This document shows, piece after piece, positions 50,117 through 62,529 of a DNA stretch of 64,000 bases; within the stretch, counting starts at the first letter, position 1; every line of letters begins with the position of its first letter. The position numbers and the translations under genes are program-made. The notes beneath the pieces are model-generated. The model was not told the DNA's origin. It did no database searches and worked only from the letters and a program-made list of their open reading frames with translations. Source of the stretch: Pseudorasbora parva (Eukaryota > Chordata > Actinopteri > Cypriniformes > Gobionidae); contig NC_090185.1 in NCBI RefSeq assembly GCF_024679245.1, forward strand, positions 26,476,926 to 26,540,925. The letters are read 5' to 3'.

Positions 50117-50250
50117 CCTCAAAATTGCTGCAGCTGCCTCTCTCTCGGTGAAACTCGCGAAGTCCTATGATCTGTATCCTTCCGCGGATCAAAGCACTCC
50201 AGAGATGATTCCGCGAAATCAAACGAGCAATACAGATCCTTTCGCGTAGT
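50117..50250 (-). promoter_or_regulatory. CG-rich 5' region of the micro-ORF candidate
   Basis: TTCGCGGAATCA, CCGCGGAAGGATACAGATC and TTCGCGAGTTTCACC are CG-bearing blocks directly upstream of the ATG on the minus strand, in a CG-poor neighbourhood. A GATCTGTAT word is present in both orientations (about 50168 and 50229). Promoter role is inference. Confidence 0.3.
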
Positions 50251-51179
50251 CAAACAAGCTCTTGTACGTATTCATTAAAATTAGGCAGATTAAATGCCAC
50301 AGTTAACTACATATGTTCATGAATTATATATGTATATTAAATATGTAATATGTAAGTGTTGTAGAATCCATCTTCTCATTATAATACAGATAGGGCCTAC
50401 CATAATAAACAAAACATCGAAAATACTATATAATATCTAATTTCACAAATATTGTTCTTATATAGGCTATTTTATCAAATGTTTCTAACAGCCCATTTCA
50501 ACAGCACAAACAAAAATATATTTACCATAGTGTAACCGGAATGAGTACGCTATGCCTTTAAGGGGGGCAGGTGATGGGATGACGCCAGCGAGCTTAAATT
50601 CTCGCGGTCATTGTGAAGCCACGTCTGTTCTCGCTCTTCCCTCGAACGAGTGTGTGTGTGTGTGGTTTTCTCCCCCTCCATTACTGGTGCGTTGGAGAAA
50701 CTGCTTTTTGACTGCTGCCTTTAACGACGTGGTGTGAGTAAATGTAATTTTATCTATGGAGTCTACTCTAATAAGAGAATGCATTAGTGTTGAACGCACC
50801 GTGTTGTTTTAGGATTATTCCTGTACATTGGGGGGGACATTTTCGCCACTATGAATCAATGTCCATCCCACCACCATAATAGTAACAGTATAGTGACGTG
50901 GTACAAAATGTATAGAATCACAAACAGCAAATAAATAAACAAAATCATCCATTTATCATCTGTTTATTATTACACAAATATTGAAGTTGGGAAACATAAA
51001 AGTGTACAAACCCCTCCTGTAATTGCAGGCAGAAAGGAAAGTAGCACTTTAAAAGGCAAATATTTGATTCGTAACCCCCCAAAAATACAAAAGTCACATA
51101 CGGCTTTGGAAACAAGCACTTGGAACTAAAACTATTAAATTGTATCTATCATTATTATCTATATCAATAACATTTTCGT
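50251..51179. other. Unassigned; repeat with splice-like signals at 50720-50840
   Basis: 50720-50840 matches 56765-56860 (GTGAGT..., CATTAGTGTTGAACG, TTGTTTTAGGATTATTCC). 50540-50720 is CG-richer and contains a 61-codon frame with no known motif. Probably part of a dispersed element. Confidence 0.35.
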
Positions 51180-51549
51180 ATCAGTGGAGTTTTGCTGACA
51201 TCTAATGGGGAAACTTTGGCACTGCACCCAAACAAACTGACAAAGATAATTTTTGAGATATCAACCTCAAATTTGGAACACAACTTTTATGGCTTTTTAG
51301 TTTTAGAGTTTACTGTTTAAAATGCTGTTTCATAGAAAATATGTTTTATACAAAATATTATTCGTAAATAATATCATAAACTTAAATCTATAACTTTTTT
51401 TTTCACTTTTAAAACTTTTAGTTTGGCTTCAACAATAATCTGCCACAGGTCTTCTTTAAAATAAGACCACACTTAAGTTTGTGCTCTCAATATTACATGT
51501 TTTATGGCAGTTTTATGACATAAATCTTTTTAAAATTGATGCACAAGGG
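51180..51549. mobile_element. Diverged partial copy of the piggyBac-like element
   Basis: GATATCAACCTCAAATTTGGAACACAACTT and TTTAAAATAAGACCACACTTAAG correspond to 45880-46110. The right end ACAAGGG is followed by TTAA (51550-51553). The left end is not recognisable. Confidence 0.6.
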
Positions 51550-52392
51550 TTAAATGTACTATGTATGTTAACATTTAGTCAGTTGGAAGTCAGAGTCCCT
51601 GCTACTAAAGTCAAAGAGCTTGAATAGGTGCTTGAAAACAATTATTAAGTGGACTCAAGGCTTATGAGAAGCTAAGCATATTGTAATATTTCTGTTTATT
51701 GATTTGAGGAATTGACATTGAACAGGCAGCAACTCAACCGCCATCCGTGCATTTAGGCCATCCTTAAAAATATTCTTGTTTGCCGTAACCCGACCGACTC
51801 TGTCAATTAAGGGTCGACTCAAATTATTATTTTTTCCTTTTAGTCCGACCGACTTGCCGGTTGTAAATTTGCATTAAGACCGACCAATTTTTTTTTTTTA
51901 CTCTTCAAACATCTAATACAAAAGTAATAAAATAATATGAATATATTTTAGTAAATATTATAAATATATAAATTGCCTGGGTCTACACATACGAAGGCTA
52001 CAAAAACCCGTGACGTCATCTATGTTTACACTAAGGTTAACGGATGTCACACTATGGACTGCACGTGCGTTCGTTTCGGCTCATTCTCGCATTCACTGTA
52101 ACCTTACCTAGACTATTAAAGCCCTGTCGGAGATTTCGCCGCATTGTGTGACAGGAGTCAGGACCATGGACACGTTACACACAGGCAAGTGCACTGCAGA
52201 GGGGAGGGCTTTGGGGTTTTGAACCCTTGCCCTTTTTGAAAATTAATCAAAAGTGCCCCTCTCAACATTCATCATTACTATATTGTGGCCAATAAAACAG
52301 AATTTGAATTATAATTAATATAACAACGTGTACAAAACAGTAACAAATGGCGGAAAAGCCGTTTATCTTGTCTCTGTCAGTCTGAAATATCG

Positions 52393-52680
52393 TTGTCAAT
52401 GGTTAGCGTGTGCTCGACCGCAGCGCGTGGTGGGAGCGGTGGCACTGGTTGTAACTTGAAAATTAATGCTTTATGTAAAGTTCTGTCGATGGATACACGT
52501 GCTGGCTCCATCAGAGACAGGCTACACTACAACAGCGATAATAAAAGAAAAACGTGGGCAAAACGGTCTATCTTTGTAAACTGTGTTCAATGCATGCGAG
52601 TGCTGCCGTATGACCAGTCATTTCGCCGTCATCACCCAGTATATTCGCCAGAAGACGCGAATGAGAACTCTGCAGTGTGA
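52393..52680 (+). CDS. Unrecognised ORF inside the Harbinger-like element, truncated
   Basis: 95 codons, ending at the edge of a nested element. Contains RDRLHYNSDNKRKTWAKR and a VNCVQCMRVLPYD stretch with CxxC; no family recognised. GAGAAC occurs at 52663-52668 and again at 53497-53502 on the far side of the nested element, and the frame stays open for about 55 further codons after the second GAGAAC. The ORF was probably longer before insertion. It could be an accessory protein of the transposon or chance. Confidence 0.3.
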   Translation: MSMVSVCSTAARGGSGGTGCNLKINALCKVLSMDTRAGSIRDRLHYNSDNKRKTWAKRSIFVNCVQCMRVLPYDQSFRRHHPVYSPEDANENSAV

Positions 52681-53496
52681 CGCCCGTTTCAGCGTTTCAC
52701 ACATACTCCGTCTGCGGTGCGTGTGCGGTGCGTGTTGCGTTGCGTATGCGTTGCAGGAGCCCCACACCCTGTAGTCCTTTCGCATATGCTGCGTTTGCAG
52801 TCCGCAACTGATCCGCTTTTACATACCACAAACACAGCATTTATTAATGATTTTTTATTTAAAATCCAGAAGTTGTTGCTGATTAATTCATATTTATATA
52901 TAAATATACTTTAGATTTAGCTCACACAAAAGGCTGTGGTTATAGCCTAAAATCATAAACATTTTAAATTAGAAACTTACAATAGTCTATTCAAAAACAG
53001 CCGACTCTCGTCTTTTCTTTCGTTTTTAAACCCTTTGAAAATAAATCCTGCAGGTCAAAAATAACTTTGCATTTCACCTCCAAGAAAGTACGAGTGCTCT
53101 CCATTAGCTATGGCACATTTTTTACCTAAATGCCAGGTAAGGTGTCGTTTTGTTGCTTTACTTGAGAAAAAAAGCCATGTGTTGACTTTGAAACAAGAGT
53201 ATATTTTAAATGATATGCATCCGTGTCGAAATTAATAGATTTTCGCGTCAGTACATGTTTATTTTAATGCGAACAATGTTCTATCACTTTAATGCAGCAA
53301 CGCAACGCAGCGCAGCGCAGCAAAAAATAGACTCGGTACGAAAACGATCTGTGTACTGCTGCAGACGCAACGCTCCTGGAACGGACTGACGGACCGCATC
53401 CGTGTGCAGTGTGAAAGCTGTCATCCGTTAACATGGGTACGGAAAAAAATACGCAATGCACACGCACTGCAGACGGAGTATGTGTGAAACGGGCGT
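52680..53496. mobile_element. Nested element with ACGCCCGTTTCA ends
   Basis: Left ACGCCCGTTTCAGCGTTTCA... and right TGTGTGAAACGGGCGT are inverted, with CACACATACTCCGTCTGC and its inverse just inside. Rich in GCAACGC/GCGTTGC and GCAGCGCAGC words. The exact left boundary and target duplication are uncertain (GAGAAC is a candidate). Superfamily not assigned. Confidence 0.55.
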
Positions 53497-54699
53497 GAGA
53501 ACGAAGCTGTCTCTCTGCGCTCAGTGCGCTGGTACAAAAGCGCGCGCACGTCTCACAGCGCGCAAATATTGAGTTCTTCAAGTCTTGCGCTTCAACGGAC
53601 AAACTCACACAAAAAGTATGTCAACATGTCGATCTTGATGAGTATCCAAGCAGACATAGTCTGATGCCTTAAGTGAACTGTATACAGTCGAGAAAGACGA
53701 GCATATCCCTGTATTACGTCTTAAAGGGGCAGTAGCCTTCTGCTGTCTGTCAAACAAAAGATAAGGATATCACTCACAACTCTTGATTGAATAGCTTTTG
53801 TAATTTTAAAAAGGATTGATCTTTGACTGAAAAAAGGTTGGGAAACACTGATTTAGTGAACGGCTGTGGCTCGACGGCAGGAAAAACAATCCAAACAATC
53901 ACGATTTTTAAACCTTTTTCATCATTATTGTTAATCAAAGCTATTATTCTAAATGTAGGCTGTCAAGAACGAGGAAAGAGGGGCAGTGTCTCTTCAAAAA
54001 AAGAGACAATACATAATATTACAAAAATAAAATAATGTCTGAAAAAAATGCTCTGCCATTGTCTGTGATGTTTGTTTATTGGAATATTTACCAGTAAAGA
54101 GTAGGTTATAGCTGCTTAATTAATTGAATTCATAAAAATAAAAAAAATCTTTTTAATATTCAAATACACTAGTCTATATCACCATATGCGTTGGTTTAGC
54201 AACAAGTGCAAGCCACTTCAGAGACACAGATAGTAGCGTGTTCTGAGTTAACACAATCAAGCGCAAAAATACGAATACATATACATATCATATACAATAC
54301 ATATCACTGGAAAATACTAAAACAGGAAAAGAGCTAAAATACGTGAGAAACCCGGAAAAAAGGGAGGGTTGACAGCTGTGAGTAAATGACAGCTAGCGGT
54401 GGTTGGAACCTTTTCTTAAAGAATGCACCTGAAATTTATGCAATAAACATGTTTTTGACAAATATTTCAATTTGTCTGTGGTCTATATAGCCTGCAATTA
54501 ACCTATGCGCCCGAAGGCACGGCTTGAAGACCCAGTCAGTTTAAATTCATACCTACGTAATCACCATCACCAAAAATGTACTTTTTTTTTTTTTACATTA
54601 AAATTTGAAAAAAAAAAAAAATTGACCTACCTACCGACCCTTTTTTTTTTTTTTTTTTTACTGTTACTGCAAACCAAAATATTTTTAAGGATGGCCTTA

Positions 54700-55612
54700 A
54701 TCCATTACAATTATGAATACATTTTAAAACCTCACCTCACACCCTGCTGTGCCACCTGCCTCTCCTTTTGTCTCTTCCATGGCTGCATCATGGTTCTCCC
54801 AATAAATTAACAATTGTAGCCTATATGATATTGCAGACAAATATGGGACTTATTTATGATCATTTATGTTTATCTTGGGCTCTTCTGTATCTGGAAAATT
54901 TCACATATTCATCATTAATTCCTTTTAAGACCTCACCTCACACCCTCCACCTGTCACTCCTTATCACCTGCCTCTTCCCTGATTGTACCAGCCTTCTCCT
55001 GATGACACATTATATACTTTTTTAAATGTAAATGTAGGCTTGGTAAATGATAGGTTATGATGTTGTCCTGTCCTTGTGTAAAATATGTTGTATATAACTA
55101 AGTTAACGTTATACTTTTGCTAAGGTTAACACAGAGAAATCGATTGCCAGCTATATATCTATATGGCTAACGTTAGCTATCTAACGTAACGTTATTTATA
55201 ACCTTTTCCAAAGCATAGCATAAGTGCCATACAAAATTCCATTATTGATTTAATGTCATATGCCTCGTATACATAATTCAATTTTTAAAAGCTTGCTAAT
55301 TTAAACCGCTTGACTGAGACTAATTTACCTCATACAAAGTCGAGTGCGCACCAACGTATTTGTATCTTCCTAGTGTAATGTCTACCAATCAGATGCTCCG
55401 AACGGCAGCGACATAAACAAACGTTACTGCGCGTGCGCGTGTTTGTGGCTCAAACTTAACTTCCGGTTAAGAAAGGCTGCGTTATCTTTATGCGTTATGC
55501 CGTTATCATCTTTTATTTTAATTGTGCAACATTATCTCAATGTATATGTTTTTGTTGTTATTATAAATTATCTCCCATTTCTGTCTTCAAAGTGGGGAAA
55601 CATCTTCCTTAA
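54700..55612. other. Unassigned stretch
   Basis: CCTCACCTCACACCCTGC (54731) and CCTCACCTCACACCCTCC (54931) are a 200-bp spaced duplication. 55340-55500 is CG-bearing, with GCGCGTGCGCG near 55432, resembling an NRF1-type promoter site. No exon was established. Confidence 0.3.
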
Positions 55613-55788
55613 AAGGTAGTTCACCCAAAACTGAAAATCCTGTCATTATCTCACCCTCGATCATGTCGATCCAAACCTGTAAATATCTTAAAATTGTGTC
55701 CGAAGATGACCAAGGGTCTTACGGGTTTGGAACGACATGAGGGTGAGTAATAATGACAGGATTCAAATTTTTGTGTGAACTAACCCTT
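55613..55788. mobile_element. Short foldback element, 176 bp
   Basis: AAGGTAGTTCACCCAAAACTG...CTCACCCTCGATC and CATGAGGGTGAGTAATAATG...TGTGAACTAACCCTTT are inverted arms. Smallest copy of the GGGATAGTTCACCC family in the window. Confidence 0.8.
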
Positions 55789-56982
55789 TGACTTTGTAAT
55801 GCCGTTTTCTGTACAGTAGCCAAATGCGTGCGTATTCGCCTTTCAATTATACAATGCTTTGGAATAACACGTATCTTTGTTTCATAATATAAGATTAAAG
55901 TTGGGAAACTTAAACTTGTAGATTAAGTACCCTAATTGAGATTGATTGTATATGAATGCTAATGCTTCACAAAAATCCAGTGATGCACTGCCATTAATTT
56001 TTGCGGGAAACACAAATCCGATCAGTTACTCCAGATGGCTTCCACTTGACGTGAACAAATGTAAAGTGATCTGCTTGATCGCATCACGGTGATCGCATAA
56101 TGCCAAGTGTAAACGCAGCCACAATAAGTTACCTCTACAGTAGATTATTTCTGATTACAAGCAAATACATAACAAGTAAATCACATTAGACATACAGCTA
56201 TTACAGTAGACGCCAATGTCATATGTAGTCAGATATGATATTTATGAAGCATTCAAGGCTTTTTGGTCAGTCGCACACTTTTTTTTTTTGCACTGGTGTC
56301 ATGCTTTCTGCTTGATTGTTAATATATCATGTTATCCAAGAATAGTATGTCAAAAATGTAGTGCTCCATACTATCTACAGCCAGACCGATAAACAAACAC
56401 TGGTCGGGCCAGGCGCGTAACCGTAGCAACGCGCGTGCGTTATGAAGCTGCTGATTTGCGAATGGTAATTATTCAAACATAGCATGAAATCACTCTGGGT
56501 TTGACTGGCAAAACCGAATATCTTCTTTGTTGCACTTTCAAAATAAAGTTCCAAATGTTACAGTTTTTGTCCCTGCGTAGGCTAATTTTTGGGTGGGACA
56601 CATGCAGCATTTTCCAATATTGAGGGGGACACGTCCCCCCCGTCCCCCCCCGGTTCCTACGCCAGTGCCTGTGCTGATAACCTGTTGATCTGAACGCGCT
56701 GTGCGTGCAACACCGTGTTGGCTTCAGCTACCTAATGACCGTGCGTATATTCTGATGCTTTTGACAATTCAACGTGAGTCGATGTCTTTTATATTTATGC
56801 GGGAGTATAGGAGACACATTAGTGTTAAATGTACACAATGTTGTTTTAGGATTATTCCCGTGCTGATGACCTGTTGATCTGAACGCGCTGTGCGGGCAAC
56901 ACTGCATTGGTTTCAGCTATTTAACGATTGTTATGAGAGTAACAGCGTGCACAGAGGTTCATACGGAATCGACTGCGTTACA
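55789..56982. other. Unassigned; includes an internal duplication
   Basis: CCTGTTGATCTGAACGCGCTGTGCG occurs at about 56682-56706 and again at 56870-56894, each followed by GCAACAC. A C-run lies at 56634-56651. Probably part of a repeat also seen at 50720-50860. Confidence 0.35.
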
Positions 56983-57240
56983 ACCATAGACCGTAAAAAA
57001 ATATGGACGACTCGACATCATCCGTTTCCGCTTGCCATATTTGAAGCTTTCAGGCGGGGGTGCACGGCGCTGACATCTTGGGACCGAGTCTGCGCAGTAG
57101 CGATTTCGGGACCGGAGTTGCGCAGTAGAGAGCAGGAAGTAGAGCAGGAAGTACAGCTGCGATTTCAAAAGCCCGCCCACACTCTCACAGATGCAGAACA
57201 ATTAATTATGTTGGTGTGAAATAAACAGTTATGGAAATGT
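56983..57240. repeat. Fragment of the GACCATAGACTGTAAAAA element
   Basis: ACCATAGACCGTAAAAAAATATGGACG matches the left end at 25677. The downstream part is diverged, with AGAGCAGGAAGTAGAGCAGGAAGTA short tandem units. Confidence 0.5.
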
Positions 57241-58320
57241 AGAAATTAAAGCTAAAGCACCAATCTGCTCCCAAAAATTCCGAAAAAAGTCCGTTAGTGC
57301 CTCAGTGACAACTTCACTCAGAGAAGACGTCAGTCTCAGCTGTCAATCATGACGTCACACCCCCTGTTTTTAAAGCGTCAGATAACTAACTCAAACTAAA
57401 CTTATTTTAAAAACGAACTCTTGAAATGAAATCATCGTGATGATAACTGCCTTCAGTGACATAAACTAACTTTGCGGGGAAAATATTTGAAGTGTAATTT
57501 TATTATTTAGTTTGCCTCGCGTCCATTAGAAAACACAGAGGGGCGGCTATACTGGGACCGGTCACCGGGGGGGCGATCGAGGCGCGAAAGCTTCAGTAAA
57601 TGAGAGGGAGACTGCAGGCTTGGTTACAACCCATTCTTTTGCCTTCAGTGAGACTGTGTCTCAGTCAACAAAGTAAACCACAGCATATATTAAGGAGGTC
57701 TTACATCCCTCCTTTTGGTCTAGCAGCCACCGTTTTCTTTTCCCACTAATATTTGAGATTCATTTGATTCATTTGCGTTTTGTTGTTGGGTGTTTATTTG
57801 TCCTTTTGTATTTATGTTGTAACGTTTTTTTACTGGTTTATAACCGTATTGGAGATCTTTATATTTGATGTTTATTTGTTTTGTGAAGGATTTTGCTTTT
57901 GGGTTCATTTGTTTTGGATTGGTGTGTTTTCTCCCATGTGGTTTATCCAGTTTCATGATTACAGTTTGAGTTATTTTTTTGTTATTGTCATTTGTTTTTT
58001 TGTAATTTGAGCAACGCAACTTTATTTTACTGTGTTTGAGCACTAGATATATTATTAATTTTGGTATTCCTAATTTGTGGTGAACGGCACTTTGGCATTT
58101 CTTTTTTTGTGTTCTGTGTTTGGTGGAGTTTCATTTCTTTGTTTGCTGTGTTTTTTTATTTATTTGAGAACCGTGCTGTGAACCCAAGTGGTATCAATGA
58201 AAAATTGTGAGCAACTAATAAAAGTTGACCTTTTATACCCTGGCTTCTAGTTCATTTAATTGAACGACCTGTTATAAATATTATGAGGGTCCCCTATCCC
58301 ATGGAAGTGGGGGTGGCGTA
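57241..58320. other. Unassigned; possible LTR-like segment
   Basis: 57600-58320 is T/G-biased on the plus strand, has AATAAAAG near 58217 and short open frames without motifs. GGTTACAA occurs near both 57622 and 58359, but no confirmed terminal structure was found. Confidence 0.25.
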
Positions 58321-59785
58321 GTCTATTTAGTCGACATTCTTAAACCGCCATATAGTTGAGGTTACAATAGTAAAATATTGTGTTGGCCATATCCTATACT
58401 TTTATAAAATGTTGACTGGATTTGCGTTTTTTAGTCCAGTCAACATTTGCAATTCTAAATGTTAACTGGATTTGAAAATATCAATTAATTTAATGTTTTT
58501 CAAATATATTTCTGCAGACTTAATATAATTAGTCTTCTTAACTAAGCACAAGTAAGAAAATTAGTTCAACATATTTTTTTTTGCTCTTCCAACATTTTAT
58601 TAATTGGAGTTTTTAGAGTGTATCATAGCAAGAAAAGCGCCTCAACTGAAAAAAAGAGAGATTTGTTAGATTGGTTTGCAAGAGTGTGATGATAAACACA
58701 ACAAGGCTGTGAAAGCAGACGGTTGATGTGAAAGTATGATGGTTAATGCCCCTTACAACCTCTTTAGTCTAATTTAGTCACTTGTTGTGTTCACCGCAGA
58801 CATTTATTTTAGGCATTTAACCAACACAAAAAAAAACATTTAATTTTGGACATGGGACTTTTGGAATAGGAAATGCAAACTCATTTCCGTTTTGTGTGTG
58901 TGTATGTGTTCTGGCCTTCAACCTAACACTCTAAACAGATACAGTGATAAAATAGTTTGTAAGCTCAGCAACATGAATTTGAATCAACAATGGGTTCAGA
59001 ACTGGTATATTCCAAGCGGGAGACCAGGTATGATTTTAACGCTTTTTTCTTCAGCACCTAAAACTACCCCTTTGTTGATCTGCACATCTGAAACTTTTAG
59101 GCAAAGTACCCACATGTGTCTACTACAAACTGCAACAATTTAAATGTATCCAATTATATCAAAGACTTTGTGAGATGATGAATGGTTGATGGTAGTTTGT
59201 AAGGGCAAAGGTTGTAATTTGCAAGAGGAGGCATTGTGTAGAATTATTAAAATCAAAAAATTTGTATTAGTTGTATGCAAGATGATGGTTGTTTCAAAAC
59301 ATGTTACAACCTTCCCTGCCACTGTCACCCATTGTTTAGCTAGTTGTATTAGCATGATGCTTTGATATTAGCTGGAGGTCGACACACCATTCTCTACTGG
59401 AGAAACTACACTTTGACCTGATATAACTCATACAACATTATCTACAGCAGTATACAGTAAGTACTAAACAAAATAGTATCTTTTTATTTATTTTTTACTT
59501 TCTTACCTCAGATTTTCTGCTGACGCTGCACGAGAAATAGCAACACAGACTGGAAAACCTCCATGTGGGATCCTAAAGGAAGCCTGCAACTGTCATATGA
59601 CTTCTATCTTATGTGATTCATGGAATTGGTAATGTTACAACTATCCCCGTGTTACATCTATACCCTGTCTCCCCTACCTATCACGGTGAGACTGTGAAGC
59701 ATTTTAGCATGCTTGGGAGTGATGTGTCCATCCGCTGAACCCTATAAAAGCTTTCATTTCTAAAGGCCTTTTGAAGTAGGTTTAT
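58321..59785. other. Unassigned stretch
   Basis: No coding feature or repeat was recognised. TTTTTAGAGTGTA at 58612 is a possible end of a CACTCTAAAAA-type element. Confidence 0.3.
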
Positions 59786-59789
59786 TTTA

Positions 59790-59880
59790 GAACAGTAGCT
59801 TAACTTAGCGTGGCGCCAGCTACGCCAAGGTCATGGGTTTCATTTCAGGTAACACACATGGAGACAGAATTGACCTTGAA
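59790..59880 (+). repeat. Possible tRNA-derived SINE head
   Basis: CTTAACTTAGCGTGGCGCCAGC resembles an A-box region, and AAGGTCATGGGTTTCATTTCAGG resembles a B-box with ACACACATGG downstream, a layout common in fish SINE-like repeats. Diverged. Confidence 0.4.
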
Positions 59881-61009
59881 TACCAAGCATCTGACAAGGA
59901 GCAGATATGATGTGTAAATATAGATAGAATTTAGTGGCAACACTCAGCACTACAGTTTGTAAAGAAGCTACAACTGTAGCTACCGCGATTGTTATTCCTT
60001 CCAAGTGCCCTGCATAGAAATGCATGCTATTTGAAACTCGCCGTGTGAGTCGCGTCTCCCATGCAGAGTGCTATTTGTGTGGCATTTCAGAGGGCGAGCG
60101 AGTATTTATATTTTGATTACGCACTACAAACGCATGCAACAGTTAATTGATCAGAATAACACCAAGAACACGCGTTAAGAAAGCCAATTTTCAGTTCCAT
60201 TAGGATGCTTCCTTAAAAAGTAGCTGTTTATGTAGGCAGCGAGGCAGCTCATTAGGTTTGGAACAGAGCTGGAGAACACAACCCAAGCGAATGGAGTGAA
60301 ATCTGAACTGGAATGATACACTGTGGCCAAGGAATGCAGTATTACTCAAAATAAAAGTTCAATACCTCAGTTTATGTTTATTTTTTTGACCATCTTAGAG
60401 TGCTTTTTAGGTATAAGCAAACTCCTATACCTAAAAACGTCTTTCAGTGATTCAAAGACTTTTGGTACTTAATATTAGGAAATCCTATTCCAGACATATG
60501 ATGTTATTAACTCACAGACTGCTGATCAATCAGTTTGTGGGAAAATCAATCTCTCCAGAATCACCTCTTTCTGACTTATATGCTCACGCTGGTCAGGTAC
60601 CTGAGCTAATGGCTCCCAAAGTACTTCTGTCAACGTGAAAGCTTCTATTAATTATTCAGTCTCACTGAGGCTTTGAAACCACAGTGATACCTTACATACT
60701 ATTCACAACAGTCTGCAGCAGTGCTGACACAGGGCAAGTCGGCCTTTAGTGTATTTCCCCCTGGATTGGATAATTAGAAATGGGTGAAATAAGACACCTT
60801 TGAAAATGTGAAATGTGTTGCAGGTTTATAGACAATGGATGAGAACTCAAGTGATGGAATTGGGGCTAAGTTGTCACAGAGCAGTCGGGGCAATGTGTTC
60901 CAATTTTTGTTCAGTCAACTGAACCTTGAGCAGTACCTCCTTCATACCTTTATTGTTTGCATTAACTGAGCAACTGGCATGGTAAACCTTATAATATCAA
61001 GACTTTTAA
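59881..61009. other. Unassigned stretch
   Basis: 60232-60265 shares a short block with about 10270-10301. Otherwise nothing recognised; may be unique sequence. Confidence 0.3.
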
Positions 61010-61465
61010 GCCTCAATATGTCATTTTTCTGCTGGTCGCATATTCAAAACAAAGTGTAGCTTGATGGTGCCTGAATTTCCTGGCGCTTTTATTTATTTTT
61101 CAGGTCATGTGTACACAGTGCTGTTTTATTTGAGTGTGTTGAAATTTATGTTATAATACTACTCTGTGCGTTCGTTCGGCGGCTATTATGAGACGTTACA
61201 CTCTGCAGTAAGCTAGATCGATATTAGGCATGGCAAAGCATGGTACTTGTGTTAAATGAAGAAAACAGGATTTAAACAATACGACTAATTGTGTTGAGCT
61301 ATATCCGTTTTCTGTCGTTGAATGTATCCAAACAGTTGCTCACCTGTCTAATAAAACACATACTATAATAAAATACGTTTGCCGTTTCCATGGTTTCTAC
61401 AAAATTAACCCATAATGAGGGTAACACTAGTAAGATGTCATTGATAGGCGATGCACACGGACACA
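61010..61465. repeat. AAAGGCGCAGTATGTAA-family repeat, copy 3
   Basis: TTTGAGTGTGTTGAAATT, TAAGCTAGATCGATATTAGGC, TTTAAACAATACG and TGTCATTGATAGGCGATGC parallel 5320-6060. The start is diverged. Confidence 0.6.
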
Positions 61466-62230
61466 ATCCGTGTCCCGTTTGAAACAACTTATTTCTTTAG
61501 GTTTAAACATTCTTGGAAACATTTGGGAGAATGTAAGTACTCAACAAAATATGTAACATTGTTCAAGCTGTATTTTAATCCAATAATCGTACATAAATCT
61601 CTTCCTGGCCAAATGTTTTATACATATTTTTACAAATTATAAATGATTATTATTATTAATACAGTGGCCGAGAGAGCTCAACACACTGCAACTGAAGAAT
61701 ATGCATGCAAATAGAAAAAATGTATCTAGGTGTATATGACTTTCTTCTTTCAGATGAATGTAATTGGAGATATATTAAAAAAAATCCTGGCTCTTTCCTG
61801 ATAGCAAACATTGAAACTATATTAAATCAACATGACATTGTTAACATTAAGTCACTGAATTAGCATCAGACTCCGACTTTTATTCTACATCATTTTGCAC
61901 CTTGTTTTAATATTGAAACAACTTTGAAATTCTGTTCATTGATCAACGGAATTTCAATGGTATTTTAATTTTCAGGAATATTGAAACAATGTTGAAATTT
62001 CAACTGAGCTAAGCATCAATGTCATTTTACTGGAATTTCAATCAGTATTAAGCCATAGAAAATCATTGCTAGGCATACGAAAATGCAATGCCCTGAATTG
62101 AATATAGCTTATAATGAATATCCTGCTTTATCTAAAGCCAGGATGTTAAAAGGTGATGGAACATTTGAAGGCTTGTATGCCTATAACCTAGTCTAAAACA
62201 CTGACCACACCACACTATATAAGGTAAAAA
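61466..62230. other. Unassigned; ATTGAAACAATGTTGAAATTTC repeats
   Basis: 61800-62050 contains several variants of ATTGAAAC and TGGAATTTCAAT in both orientations, a small repeat cluster. No exon. Confidence 0.35.
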
Positions 62231-62259
62231 CACATTTATTTTATCGGCCTCTTATTTCA

Positions 62260-62423
62260 TTATTTGTCCTCTTTAGCCTTACAGTTCATGGTCCCCTGAC
62301 GTCTGACTGGTTTGTTGTCCAGTCCCTCTTGCCCGGTCTGGCACAGGCCAGCCACTTTTGCACAGTTTGGGCAAAAGTAAATTAGGTGACAGTGGCTGTC
62401 CCGATCTGCTGTGTATAGAGCAT
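62260..62423 (-). CDS. Candidate terminal exon with Cys-rich motif
   Basis: On the minus strand a strong acceptor (TTGATTTTCTGTTTTAG, ending at 62424) precedes an open frame of 53 codons plus a split codon. The frame reads ALYTADRDSHCHLIYFCPNC, then a GLCQTGQEG stretch, and closes with NCKAKEDK and TAA at 62262-62260. An AATAAA lies 20 nt further at 62240-62235. HCH-x4-CPNC-x5-GLC could bind zinc and faintly recalls the C-terminal Cys domain of piggyBac-derived proteins, but this is not established. The upstream exon was not identified; just upstream a CCRYECQKPC stretch is readable in another frame. Could be a host terminal exon or mobile-element remnant. Confidence 0.35.
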
Positions 62424-62529
62424 CTAAAACAGAAAATCAAGCACAAACAGAACATATTTGCACATGGCTTCTGACACTCGTAACGGCAACACACGCTGCC
62501 TTTGGCTGTCTATCAAGTCACTGTGCCAC

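Larger units (their letters stand above)
51756..54696. mobile_element. Harbinger-like element, 2.94 kb, non-autonomous
   Basis: Ends GGCCATCCTTAAAAATATT (51756) and AATATTTTTAAGGATGGCC (54696) are 19-bp perfect inverted repeats, and the similarity continues for about 35 bp. A TTA trinucleotide flanks both ends (51753-51755, 54697-54699), as expected for PIF/Harbinger elements. No DDE nuclease or Myb-like frame was recognised. An unrelated element occupies 52680-53496. Confidence 0.7.

Noticed and set aside
57720..58043. 107-codon Lys/Asn-rich minus-strand frame
   Set aside because: Reverse reading of T/G-rich sequence with no domain; more likely composition-driven.
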